The position numbers and the translations under genes are program-made. Below are positions 13,830 through 21,086 of a stretch of 23,455 nt of DNA, in pieces. Positions within the stretch are counted from its first letter, which is position 1; the number at the start of each line of letters is the position of its first letter. The notes below the pieces were generated by a model. That model worked only from the letters and a program-made list of their open reading frames with translations, had not been told where the DNA came from and did not search any database. The DNA comes from CAIJMU01 sp035531315 (lineage in GTDB: Bacteria; Spirochaetota; Spirochaetia; Treponematales; Rectinemataceae), in contig DATKTD010000099.1 in NCBI GenBank assembly GCA_035531315.1, forward strand, positions 1 to 23,455, in the 5' to 3' direction.

Positions 13830-15704
13830 TCAGTCCGGAGCGGCGCCCTTCCCTGCCTCATGGCCAGGACCACGCGCGTCGTCGTCGTCGTCGGTATCCA
13901 TCGCCCCCTCGAGGGAGTGGACTCCAAGCAGCTCGATATGTTCGCGGGCGGAGGCGGCGATTTTCGAGTAGAGATTTTCCGAGGTCGCGAGATTTGCCGC
14001 GAGGTCGGAGGGGGTGGAGACGAAGAGCTCCCGAAGGGGCGGAAGGAGAAATCCCACGACGTCGCGGACCGCGCTCGAGTGAAGTTCCTCGTCGATCTCG
14101 GAGAGGGCGGCAAGCTCGGGCTGGGGCCAGGCTCCCAGGCCGAGCAGCTCCCTGCCGCGGGCGGCGGCGGCCATTCCCCGGGAGGCCAGCTCCTCGATCC
14201 TCGATAGCCCCTCAAGGAGGGACTGAAGGGCTTCCCTCCCCTTCGACGCCGTCCCCCGCCTTTCGGCGTCGAGTAGTTCGAGTCGGTCCTCGATGTCCTT
14301 GCGACAAGGGGACAGACATCGCAGCTCCTCCAAGGATCCGAGGGTGAGGCCCGGGATGGCCCTCCCCTTCGGCGCAAGACTCTTCGTTTCGGGTGCGTCG
14401 CCCCTTGCCAGGCGGGCCTCGAACCACCAGGCATAGAGGGACATCCGCTCGTCGCTCAGGAGGCTCCCCCCCTCGTTCGAGGCCACCGAAGAGCTTGGGA
14501 TGCCGAAGAGGGCCGCCGTCTGGACGCTTGCCGAGGGCTGGAGCCGGGTTCCCGAGGCGAGGGCTCGCTGTTCGAAGAGGCTGGCCTTGGCGTGGGTCCG
14601 ACCCTCGGGGTAGCCGAGATCGAGGCCAGCGATGTAGATCGGGGCGCAGCCCAGATGCCTGGCAAAGTCCCAGGCGCTCGTGGCGACAGATCCTCCGGCG
14701 CCGAGGAGTCCGCGACCGCTGCCCGCAAGGGCCCTCCCGAGGGGAAAGAGCGATTCGGCCAGGAAGCTCGCCCGGGCCTTCCGCCTCAGCACGGGGGGCC
14801 AGACGGCAGGCTCCGTGACAAGATAAGAGGTCGGGGCGGAAAGATCGGCGACATGGCGCCAGTTCCAGTATTGGGGATCGACGACGAGGAGGAAGTCGGG
14901 CTCGATGCCCGTGCCGAGAAGACTTCGGAGGGCGGTGTCGACGGCGACGAGGAGGCAGCGGCCGCGAATTTCGGCGAGGAAGGGCAGGATTTCGTCGAGG
15001 CTCGGCCCGGCGGCAAGGACGAGGGCCGGCATGCCGACGAAGACGCCGGCGAGTCCGTCTATGCCGGGATGCTTGGCGAAATGGCCCGCATTCCGCGCGA
15101 GGTTCCTCACCCATAGCCGTCCGAAGCGCGCGAGCGTGTTGGCGTTGATCTCTTCCTTCATCAGCCAGCGCGAATAGGCCTGGCTCAAGGCTTCGTACCA
15201 TTCCTTGTCGAAGGCCTGGAGCGAGGCGAGACCGACGATCGAGACGATCTTGGAGGAGAATTCCGAGAGAATACCGAGGAGGCCGCCGGGATCACCGCCC
15301 AGCATCCAGGACAGACGCCGGTCGGCGAGGACGGCGCGGAGATCCCGCGATGCAAGGAGGGCCGCCAGCTTTGCCGGATCGGCCTCGCAGACCAGGACCT
15401 TTTCGACGCCGGGTAGGGCGAGGGCAGCCTCGATGGTCCACCCGAGACCAGCCCCGAAGACGAGGACGGTGTCGCTTCCCGGCCGCAGGGCCGAGGCGGC
15501 GACGCGCCTCGCCTCCCCTCGTGGATCGCGCGAGGAATGGAGCCAACGACCGCCTCTCCGGGCGGATTGGCCGCCATTGGCCGTTTCCACGAGATCGAGC
15601 GGCTCGGCCTCGATATCGGAAAGGAAGGCGGCGAGGCCTGGCTGGACCTCTGCCAAGACACCAAGATTGGCGCCTCGAGTCCCTCTCTCCGAGGCCTCCC
15701 TCAT
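13830..15704 (-). CDS. DUF115/Maf-type protein (motility-associated glycosyltransferase-like)
   Basis: 624 aa. Residues 75-110 form a Rossmann-like unit (DTVLVFGAGLGW, VEKVLVCEADP), the N-terminal part of Maf proteins. The DUF115 core follows: ALVLAAGPSLDE (227-238), VAVDTALRSLLGTGIEPDF (253-271) and VVDPQYWNW, then GCAPIYIAGLDLGYPEGRTHA. The family includes MptE-like pterin pyrophosphokinases and Maf proteins that glycosylate flagellins with nonulosonic acids; AAGPSL is the nucleotide-binding motif. The C-terminal 200 residues are helical and end in a poly-Asp tract (DTDDDDD). The ATG overlaps the ftsI stop (ATGA) with GGAG six bases upstream. There are no flagellin or sugar genes here, so the acceptor is unknown; coupling to ftsI points to the envelope. 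Confidence 0.85.
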   Translation of the reverse strand: MREASERGTRGANLGVLAEVQPGLAAFLSDIEAEPLDLVETANGGQSARRGGRWLHSSRDPRGEARRVAASALRPGSDTVLVFGAGLGWTIEAALALPGVEKVLVCEADPAKLAALLASRDLRAVLADRRLSWMLGGDPGGLLGILSEFSSKIVSIVGLASLQAFDKEWYEALSQAYSRWLMKEEINANTLARFGRLWVRNLARNAGHFAKHPGIDGLAGVFVGMPALVLAAGPSLDEILPFLAEIRGRCLLVAVDTALRSLLGTGIEPDFLLVVDPQYWNWRHVADLSAPTSYLVTEPAVWPPVLRRKARASFLAESLFPLGRALAGSGRGLLGAGGSVATSAWDFARHLGCAPIYIAGLDLGYPEGRTHAKASLFEQRALASGTRLQPSASVQTAALFGIPSSSVASNEGGSLLSDERMSLYAWWFEARLARGDAPETKSLAPKGRAIPGLTLGSLEELRCLSPCRKDIEDRLELLDAERRGTASKGREALQSLLEGLSRIEELASRGMAAAARGRELLGLGAWPQPELAALSEIDEELHSSAVRDVVGFLLPPLRELFVSTPSDLAANLATSENLYSKIAASAREHIELLGVHSLEGAMDTDDDDDARGPGHEAGKGAAPD

Positions 15705-17572
15705 TTAAGCTCCAGCTCAATGCTCATGCCGGCGGACACGGGCGAGCCAGGCGGAGGACTCTGCTTCGCAACCCAGCCGTCTCCCGTGATCTTCACCTTG
15801 AGATCATCGCGCTGCAAAAGGGGAAGGAGGAGACGCTTGGGCACCCCGCTGAGGTCGGGCATCGTATCGCCGATGGCCACCGGCGCCAGCCGCGGCAGGG
15901 TGACTGTCCCCCCGTGCTGGATGATCGTGCTGCCCCCGCGCTCGATGGGGAGCTGCTCGAGTATCGCCTCGGCCGCGTCGCGGATCATGGGGGCGGCGAT
16001 GCGACCGCCCAGGAACTCGCCCACCGGCTTGACGATGACGCCATAGAGGGCGATCCGCGGGGCGTCGGCGGGAAATATGGCCAAGGTGCTCGCGATGAAG
16101 TCCTTGTCCGAATAGGCGTGGGTGAGCGGATCGATCATCTGCGCCGTGCCGGTCTTCACCGCCATGGTGACGTCGCTGACCTTCGCGCGGAAGCCGGTTC
16201 CGGAGAGACCCGCGCCGGACTCCATGGAGGTGAGGATGTTCCGCGCGGTGGTTTCAGAGACGACCCGCCGCACATCGGTGCCCTGGTTCTCGTACACGGT
16301 GGCCCCGTCGGGATCGACCACCCGCTTCACCACGATGAGCTTGCGCAGGATGCCGCCGTCGGCGACCGCCGTCGCCGCGGCCAGCATCTGATCCGCCGTC
16401 ACGAGTATCTCCTGCCCAATCGCTATGGTCGGCTTGGATCGGAGTGACCAGGTCTCGGGCGAACGGAGGGAACCGGGACTCTCGCCGGGGACCGTCAGCC
16501 CCGTCCTGGTGCCGAACCCGAAGGCGCAGAGCTTGCCGTAGAAGTCGACCGTCTCGGAACGGTCGGCGGCCTGGGCCGCGCCGGAATTGCAGGAGTACTC
16601 GAGTATCTTCTGGACGTCGACGATCCCATGATCCGCCAGATCCTTGATGACGATGACCTCGCCGGACGGCGCGACCTTGCGATAGGCGCCGCCACACACG
16701 AAGGTCGTGTGCATGTCGATGGCGCCGAGGTCGAGGACCGAAGCCATCGAGAAGACCTTGAACACCGAGCCTGGCTCATAGGCGTAGACCGAAGGCCAGT
16801 CGTACCAGGCCGTCTCGGGAAAGTCGAGATAGTCGTTGGGGTCGAAGTCGGGCATGGCGACATAGGCGAGGATTTCCCCCGTGAGGACGTCCGCGGCGAG
16901 GAGGATGACCGACTGGGCCTTCGTCTCGTCCATGGTCCTCCTCGCCACCGCCTCGAGTGAGTACTGGAGGTCGGCATCGATCGTGAGGACGACGCCGTTG
17001 CCCACATCGGGCTGGCCGGGCTTCCCCGCGGCCGGCGGCAAGAGATCCTGGTCGTACTTGTTCTCTATCCCGGTCAGGCCCCGGTTCGCGTCCCCGACGA
17101 AGCCGACGAGGTGCGAGGCCAGCCTCTTCTCGGGATAGAGACGGCCTGGTACCCTTTCCACGACGATGCCCGAAAAGGCTCCGTTCGTCTTCCCATCCTG
17201 GATGGCGCGAGCGACCTGCGGCGCCACCCGCTTCCTGAGATAGAAAAAATTGCTCGCGCCATCCTTCCACCTCGAAAGGATGTCGGCCGCGCTCATGTCG
17301 AGGATGGAGGCGAGCTTGTCGACCTCGGCGGGAAAGGCGTCCTTATCGGTCTCCGGCTTCCAGACGGCGATGTTGTAGAGGGGGGAATCGACGGCGAGCA
17401 GACGCCCCTCGCGATCCATGATGGGGCCGCGCTCGGCGCTGTCGAGGGGTGGGGGCTGGCTCAGGCCCTTCTCGCCCGCCAACATCGCATAACGCCCTAT
17501 CACCACGGCCGCGAAGAGCGCGAGGAGGCCGAGGGCGAAGACGAAACGAAAGCTTCTGGTGTCGAGCTTCAT
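15701..17572 (-). CDS. ftsI: Class B penicillin-binding protein (FtsI/PBP3-like) with PASTA tail
   Basis: 623 aa. One N-terminal membrane anchor (10-27), then the PBP dimerisation region (RGPIMDREGRLLA, RRV-type FFYLRKRV, GFVGDANRGLTGIE) and the transpeptidase: S269-V-F-K272 (YEPGSVFK), S327-C-N329 and K473-T-G475. All three active-site motifs are intact, so it should cross-link peptidoglycan in the periplasm. Residues 555-623 match a PASTA-like module (MPDLSGVPKRLLLPLL, PPPGSPVSAGMSIELELK). The absence of a transglycosylase domain makes it class B. It is away from any mra/mur/fts cluster; instead it overlaps lepB upstream and DUF115 downstream, both by ATGA. The septal (FtsI) versus elongation (PBP2) role cannot be settled from sequence, but the PASTA tail and motif context favour FtsI. 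Confidence 0.93.
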   Translation of the reverse strand: MKLDTRSFRFVFALGLLALFAAVVIGRYAMLAGEKGLSQPPPLDSAERGPIMDREGRLLAVDSPLYNIAVWKPETDKDAFPAEVDKLASILDMSAADILSRWKDGASNFFYLRKRVAPQVARAIQDGKTNGAFSGIVVERVPGRLYPEKRLASHLVGFVGDANRGLTGIENKYDQDLLPPAAGKPGQPDVGNGVVLTIDADLQYSLEAVARRTMDETKAQSVILLAADVLTGEILAYVAMPDFDPNDYLDFPETAWYDWPSVYAYEPGSVFKVFSMASVLDLGAIDMHTTFVCGGAYRKVAPSGEVIVIKDLADHGIVDVQKILEYSCNSGAAQAADRSETVDFYGKLCAFGFGTRTGLTVPGESPGSLRSPETWSLRSKPTIAIGQEILVTADQMLAAATAVADGGILRKLIVVKRVVDPDGATVYENQGTDVRRVVSETTARNILTSMESGAGLSGTGFRAKVSDVTMAVKTGTAQMIDPLTHAYSDKDFIASTLAIFPADAPRIALYGVIVKPVGEFLGGRIAAPMIRDAAEAILEQLPIERGGSTIIQHGGTVTLPRLAPVAIGDTMPDLSGVPKRLLLPLLQRDDLKVKITGDGWVAKQSPPPGSPVSAGMSIELELK

Positions 17573-18003
17573 GAGCGCAGACGGAAGAGTAGCACCCTTC
17601 CGGCGACCTTCTCAACCGGCACCGCTCCATAGCTGCGCGAGTCGAGGGAATCGGGAGGATTGTCCCCGAGGAGCCAGACCTCGAGTCCCCCATCGCGGGC
17701 CGCGCCAGGCCTCGTCCAGGCCACGCGCTTTATGACCGGCACCCTCGTCTCGGGATTCTCGGCGACGACCACGTCGCCCGGCGCCGGGTCGGCCCATCGC
17801 AGGATGTAGCCTCCGAGTCCCTGCGGCAATCTGAAGCCGTAGGCCATCCTGAGCACGACGACGGCCTCTCCTTCGGCGAAGGTCGGCTGCATCGAAGGCC
17901 CGTCGACAAGGGCGAGATCCACGACGAAGAATTTAAGGACCGCGGCGATGAGGGCCGCGGCGACGATGGCTCCGAGGGGAGCCCAGGACGCGCGTCGTTT
18001 CAT
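17569..18003 (-). CDS. lepB: Signal peptidase I (short form)
   Basis: 144 aa, short for the family. One N-terminal TM segment (10-28), then VDGPSMQPTFAEGEAVVV with nucleophile Ser37, VIKRVAW with general-base Lys92, and the box-E region LLGDNPPDSLDSRSYG (111-126). All catalytic elements of the S26A Ser-Lys dyad are present. The large beta-sheet insertion of E. coli LepB is missing, as in many compact homologues. It cleaves Sec and Tat signal peptides on the outer face of the inner membrane; several such precursors are encoded in this window. It is the first gene of the lepB-ftsI-DUF115 operon. No Shine-Dalgarno precedes the ATG, and a TACACT -10-like box ends six bases upstream. Confidence 0.93.
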   Translation of the reverse strand: MKRRASWAPLGAIVAAALIAAVLKFFVVDLALVDGPSMQPTFAEGEAVVVLRMAYGFRLPQGLGGYILRWADPAPGDVVVAENPETRVPVIKRVAWTRPGAARDGGLEVWLLGDNPPDSLDSRSYGAVPVEKVAGRVLLFRLRS

Positions 18004-18009
18004 CGCGCG

Positions 18010-18015
18010 AGTGTA
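18010..18015 (-). promoter_or_regulatory. -10-like box abutting lepB
   Basis: TACACT on the minus strand ends six bases before the lepB ATG. The same hexamer serves the HD gene's promoter at 11840-11845. The -35 position (about 18033-18039) is weak, so this is tentative. Confidence 0.3.
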
Positions 18016-18102
18016 TCCCGGAAGACGAGGGAAGCGAAACCTCCGGAATCGTCGGACTCGCTGTAATGGCCTCCCTTTTCCCGGTCGATATTGGGAAGAA
18101 CC

Positions 18103-19548
18103 ATGGATTCCCTATTCATGTTCGACAAGGTCGAGCGCCACGATGCACGAATCGCCCCGAGGCGTCCCCGGAACGATAGCCGGGGAACGAATTCCCGTCT
18201 GGGGCAGAGGGGCCGGCCGGCCTCCTTCCCGGAAGCCGATTTCTTTCTTTTGGATGGAAGCCGACGAGGCGCGTATCGCCGGATACTGCCCTCGCCTTCC
18301 GAGTCGCCGGGCGGAATGTCGGAACGGAGATCCAAGCCAAGCGAGCGCCGAAAGCGGGAGAAGCTCCCCCGGGAAGACGTCAGCCCTCGAGCCTCGGCTG
18401 TCCGCGGCGCAATAGGCGCGGCCACCCGTTCCCTGTTCTCCATCCTCGCTTCGGCACGCTCTTCCTTCCGTGGCGGCCTCGGCGCCATGACCACGATCGC
18501 GGCCGCGAGAAAATCGGCTCAAACCGAGGAGGCTATGGACAGAGAGGGGCTCAGGTCCATTCCAAAGACGAGGGCCAGCGCAGAGGCGGCAGTAGCGCGA
18601 AGCGGCGTGCCTCCCTATGTCTTCGTTGGCGCCGGTCTCCTCCTTTTCGGTCTCCTCGCCGCGGCGACCGGCCTCCTCCAACCGCGTTTTCCCCTCCCTG
18701 AGGGGGGGCTGGCGAGGAACATACCCTCCGTCCAGGACGACTTACTCGGTTTCATGACGCCGGAACTCTCGACAGCGGTGACGGAGACCAGCCTCCCTCC
18801 CCTGCCCGTCAGCCTGGCCACCGATACCTATACGGTAGCCAGGGGCGATTCCCTTGGCTCGATAGCACAGCGCAACCACATCGACATCGACAGCCTCGTC
18901 AGCATAAACGGCATCACGAACGCCAAGGCCCTTGCCATCGGCCAAGTGCTCAAGATCCCGAACATCAGGGGTATAGTCCATATCGTGACGAAGGGCGAAA
19001 GCCTCGGTTCGATCGCCTCGGCCAACAAGGTTTCGGTCGCCGCCCTGGCCGACGCCAACAATCTCCGCAGCGGAACGATCCAGCCGGGCCAGGCCATCTT
19101 CATTCCCGGCGCCCACCTCGCCTCGGCGGATTTGAAGCGGGTCTTCGGCGAATTGACCATCTGGCCCGTCCATGGAATCATCAGCTCCTGGTTCGGTTAC
19201 CGTCCCGATCCCTTCACCGGCGTCCGCAGCTTCCACGGTGGACTGGACCTGGCCGTCCCGCAAGGCACGCCCGTCAAAGCCGCCATGGACGGGCGGGTCG
19301 CCGATGTGAGCTACAATAAAATGTTCGGTAACTACGTCATCATCAACCACGCTGGAGGTCTTCAAAGCCTCTATGGCCACCTTTCGGTCCAGGAAGTCAG
19401 GGTGGGCCAGGCTATCAGCCAGGGGCAGGTGCTTGGCCTTTCGGGCAATACCGGGTATAGCACCGCTCCCCATCTCCATTTCGGAATCTATAAAGGCGGC
19501 GTATCGGTCAATCCTTTGAAATACCTCGCAGGAGCCGGAAAACCATGA
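18103..19548 (+). CDS. Membrane-anchored LysM-LysM-M23 (LytM) peptidase
   Basis: 481 aa from the ATG at 18103. Order: a basic, probably cytoplasmic N-terminus (1-168), one TM segment (YVFVGAGLLLFGLLAAATGLL, about 172-192), two LysM domains (242-286 starting YTVARGDSLGSIA, and 291-335 starting HIVTKGESLGSIA), then M23. The zinc and catalytic residues are present: SFHGGLD (His378, Asp382), YGHL (His426) and HLHF (His457, His459). It should be an active peptidoglycan endopeptidase facing the periplasm. The start is uncertain: ATGs at 18316 and 18535 are in frame, the latter with GAGGAG directly upstream and giving 337 aa. I prefer 18103 because it leaves 99 bp to lepB, similar to other divergent pairs here, has GGAAG upstream, and the frame keeps moderate codon bias throughout. 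The stop overlaps the next start (ATGA). Confidence 0.85.
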   Translation: MDSLFMFDKVERHDARIAPRRPRNDSRGTNSRLGQRGRPASFPEADFFLLDGSRRGAYRRILPSPSESPGGMSERRSKPSERRKREKLPREDVSPRASAVRGAIGAATRSLFSILASARSSFRGGLGAMTTIAAARKSAQTEEAMDREGLRSIPKTRASAEAAVARSGVPPYVFVGAGLLLFGLLAAATGLLQPRFPLPEGGLARNIPSVQDDLLGFMTPELSTAVTETSLPPLPVSLATDTYTVARGDSLGSIAQRNHIDIDSLVSINGITNAKALAIGQVLKIPNIRGIVHIVTKGESLGSIASANKVSVAALADANNLRSGTIQPGQAIFIPGAHLASADLKRVFGELTIWPVHGIISSWFGYRPDPFTGVRSFHGGLDLAVPQGTPVKAAMDGRVADVSYNKMFGNYVIINHAGGLQSLYGHLSVQEVRVGQAISQGQVLGLSGNTGYSTAPHLHFGIYKGGVSVNPLKYLAGAGKP

Positions 19549-19667
19549 AGCGTCTCGTCATCGCCCTCGTGACCATCCTCGCCCTCGTGACCCTCTTTCG
19601 TGAAACGGAGCCCCCTGCCGATTCTGCGCAGAGAATGGTAGCGGCAGGCATGGAGCTTGTTCCCTGA
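19545..19667 (+). CDS. 40-residue membrane or exported microprotein coupled to the M23 gene
   Basis: The ATG overlaps the M23 stop as ATGA, and an AGGAG sits 12 bases upstream. The product begins MKRLVIALVTILALVTLFRE and continues with a short polar tail ending GMELVP. Residues 4-18 are a single hydrophobic segment after a Lys-Arg, so it is either a one-span inner-membrane peptide or a signal peptide with a tiny mature part. The codons follow the local GC-rich usage in the first half. I recognise no family. By context it could modulate the peptidase or simply be co-translated with it; both are inference. Confidence 0.55.
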   Translation: MKRLVIALVTILALVTLFRETEPPADSAQRMVAAGMELVP

Positions 19668-19865
19668 GCTGTTGCGAAAGGGCCTGTCTTATTATTCAGA
19701 CTCAAAGCGACGTGTTCTGTCTATTTTTTAATACGACCCAGGGGGCCTCACGAGGCTGGGGGCCTCTCTGCCTTGTTTTGAGCTTATAGTACATAGAATT
19801 AGCTTTTCTTCAAAGAACAAAGTCACGATGGCACGGTTCCTGCTTTATATATTGCAGGAGCCAGC
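19668..19865 (+). promoter_or_regulatory. AT-rich leader region of the sigma-factor gene
   Basis: This 198-bp gap is much more AT-rich than its surroundings. It holds a T6 run (19724-19729) behind only a 4-bp stem and two GGGGGCCTC copies (19741-19749, 19758-19766) that allow alternative hairpins. Two -10-like hexamers follow, TATAGT (19785-19790) and TAGAAT (19794-19799), with no good -35 at 16-18 bp. A TATATA tract (19846-19851) lies just before AGGAG, the RBS. I expect a terminator for the M23 operon in the first half and the sigma-gene promoter in the second, but cannot fix either exactly. Confidence 0.4.
19741..19780 (+). terminator. Possible terminator hairpin with alternative folds
   Basis: GAGGC-TGGGG-GCCTC is a 5-bp stem at 19752-19766, followed by TCTGCCTTGTTTTG. 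An overlapping fold pairs CCCAG (19737-19741) with CTGGG (19756-19760). The folds are mutually exclusive, and the U-tract is interrupted. Confidence 0.35.
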
Positions 19866-20714
19866 ATGAACGAGCATTTCGCAGATTCTACCGAAAGCAT
19901 CCTCGATTCCTATTACGCCGGCATCAAGCGCATCCCCCTCCTCGATGCCGACGACGAGCAGGAGCTTTCCCGACGGATCGCCCAAGGCGACGAGGGGGCG
20001 CGGCAAAAGCTCATCGAAGCCAATCTCAGGCTCGTCATTAAAATTGCCCGCGCCTATATAACCCCGGACATGCCCCTCCTCGACCTCATCCAGGAAGGCA
20101 ATGTGGGTCTCATCAAGGCAGCCGAGAAATTCGATGGCCGCCGCAAGGTACGTTTTTCGACCTACGCCTCCTGGTGGATCAAGCAGACAATAACGAGGGC
20201 CCTGGTCAACTCGAGACGGACCATCAGGCTTCCCCATCGCAAGGAAGAGCTCCTCCGGCGAATCCAACGCTCCTACAATCTCCTCACCCAACGCCTGCAG
20301 CGCGAGCCCTTCGACGCGGAGGTCGCGGCGGAACTGCGGGTGCCGGTCAGCGCGGTCACCGAGCTCCGATCCTTCTCGGCTGCGGTCGTTTCGCTGGAAA
20401 GCGACCTCGACGACGAATCGGGCGGCGTCATCGATGTCTACGAGGACTGGAGCTATAGTCCCGATACGGCCATCATCGCCGAGAACATGAGGGAGGAAAC
20501 GGCCAGAATGCTAACCCTCCTCATGGAAAAGGAGAGGCGCATACTCATGTATCGCTTCGAATTGTCCGGAGAACGCAGGACCCTCAAGACGATCGGAGAC
20601 GAACTCGGCATCTCGCCCGAAACCGTGCGCCAGATCGAAAAGCGGGCCCTGCGCAAGCTGCGAGACCAGGCGGACAGGGAAGAAAACGGCGATTATTCCT
20701 GCAGGGCGGTATGA
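19866..20714 (+). CDS. Sigma-70 family RNA polymerase sigma factor (group 2 type)
   Basis: 282 aa, RBS AGGAG six bases upstream. Region 1.2 (SYYAGIKRIPLLDADDEQEL), region 2 with NLRLVIKIARAY, DLIQEGNVGLIKAAEKFD and FSTYASWWIKQTITRAL (97-113, the -10 recognition helix), region 3 and region 4 ending in the HTH ISPETVRQIEKRALRKLR (249-266) are all present. There is no region 1.1 and no large non-conserved insertion, so it is not the housekeeping RpoD. It resembles the RpoS/SigB/HrdB-like group 2 factors that share promoter recognition with RpoD and act in stress or stationary phase. No anti-sigma gene is adjacent. The well-kept WWIKQ helix predicts a near-consensus -10. An exact orthologue name is not justified from sequence alone. 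Confidence 0.9.
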   Translation: MNEHFADSTESILDSYYAGIKRIPLLDADDEQELSRRIAQGDEGARQKLIEANLRLVIKIARAYITPDMPLLDLIQEGNVGLIKAAEKFDGRRKVRFSTYASWWIKQTITRALVNSRRTIRLPHRKEELLRRIQRSYNLLTQRLQREPFDAEVAAELRVPVSAVTELRSFSAAVVSLESDLDDESGGVIDVYEDWSYSPDTAIIAENMREETARMLTLLMEKERRILMYRFELSGERRTLKTIGDELGISPETVRQIEKRALRKLRDQADREENGDYSCRAV

Positions 20715-20758
20715 GGTCCCTCGATTGAAGATCCCTTCCAGTCCCCCTCGCCCATAGC

Positions 20759-20787
20759 TTGCCTCTGAGAGCCGATTCCACTATCGT
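20759..20787 (+). promoter_or_regulatory. Candidate promoter of the 75-aa gene/tsaD operon
   Basis: TTGCCT (20759-20764) and TATCGT (20782-20787) are exactly 17 bp apart. The -10 overlaps the palindrome ACTA-TCG-TAGT (20780-20790), closely like the one before the chemoreceptor gene. The leader would be about 65 nt. Confidence 0.4.
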
Positions 20788-20858
20788 AGTTCCATACCGC
20801 ACCGCGCGCTGCAAACGCGGCCTTCGCCCGGGGCGGATCTTTCCGTACCGGGGGCGAA

Positions 20859-21086
20859 ATGTTCTTGGATTTTGGCACCGATCGAAATTCCATCCTCCAT
20901 GTTCTCGAGGAGGCAAAGAAGAAGGCCGAGGGCGGCAGCCCCGCGGTCATGATCGGCACGATCTGGTCTTCCGAATTGGCCCACAATCTCACGGAACTCT
21001 ATAGGCCCCTCGCCGAGGAAGGCTTTTCGCTTTCGACCATCGCGCGCCTCATGATGGAAGAGGCCAATGCTCGTCCTCGGCATTGA
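20859..21086 (+). CDS. 75-residue conserved-looking orphan overlapping tsaD
   Basis: The ATG at 20859 follows GGGGGCG. The product starts MFLDFGTDRNSILHVLEEAK, is acidic and mostly helical, has no TM segment or cysteine, and ends NARPRH. I do not recognise it. Its last 20 bases overlap the tsaD start in another frame, and tsaD's RBS (GAAGAGG) lies inside it, so the two are very likely translated from one mRNA with coupling. The promoter-like pair upstream and its position make it a real gene more likely than chance. A role near tRNA t6A synthesis is possible only by association. Confidence 0.6.
   Translation: MFLDFGTDRNSILHVLEEAKKKAEGGSPAVMIGTIWSSELAHNLTELYRPLAEEGFSLSTIARLMMEEANARPRH

Noticed and set aside
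18000..18494. Leftward frame of 164 codons between lepB and the M23 gene
   Set aside because: It is Arg/Ser-rich, unrecognisable, would overlap lepB's start, and lies opposite the N-terminal extension of the M23 frame.
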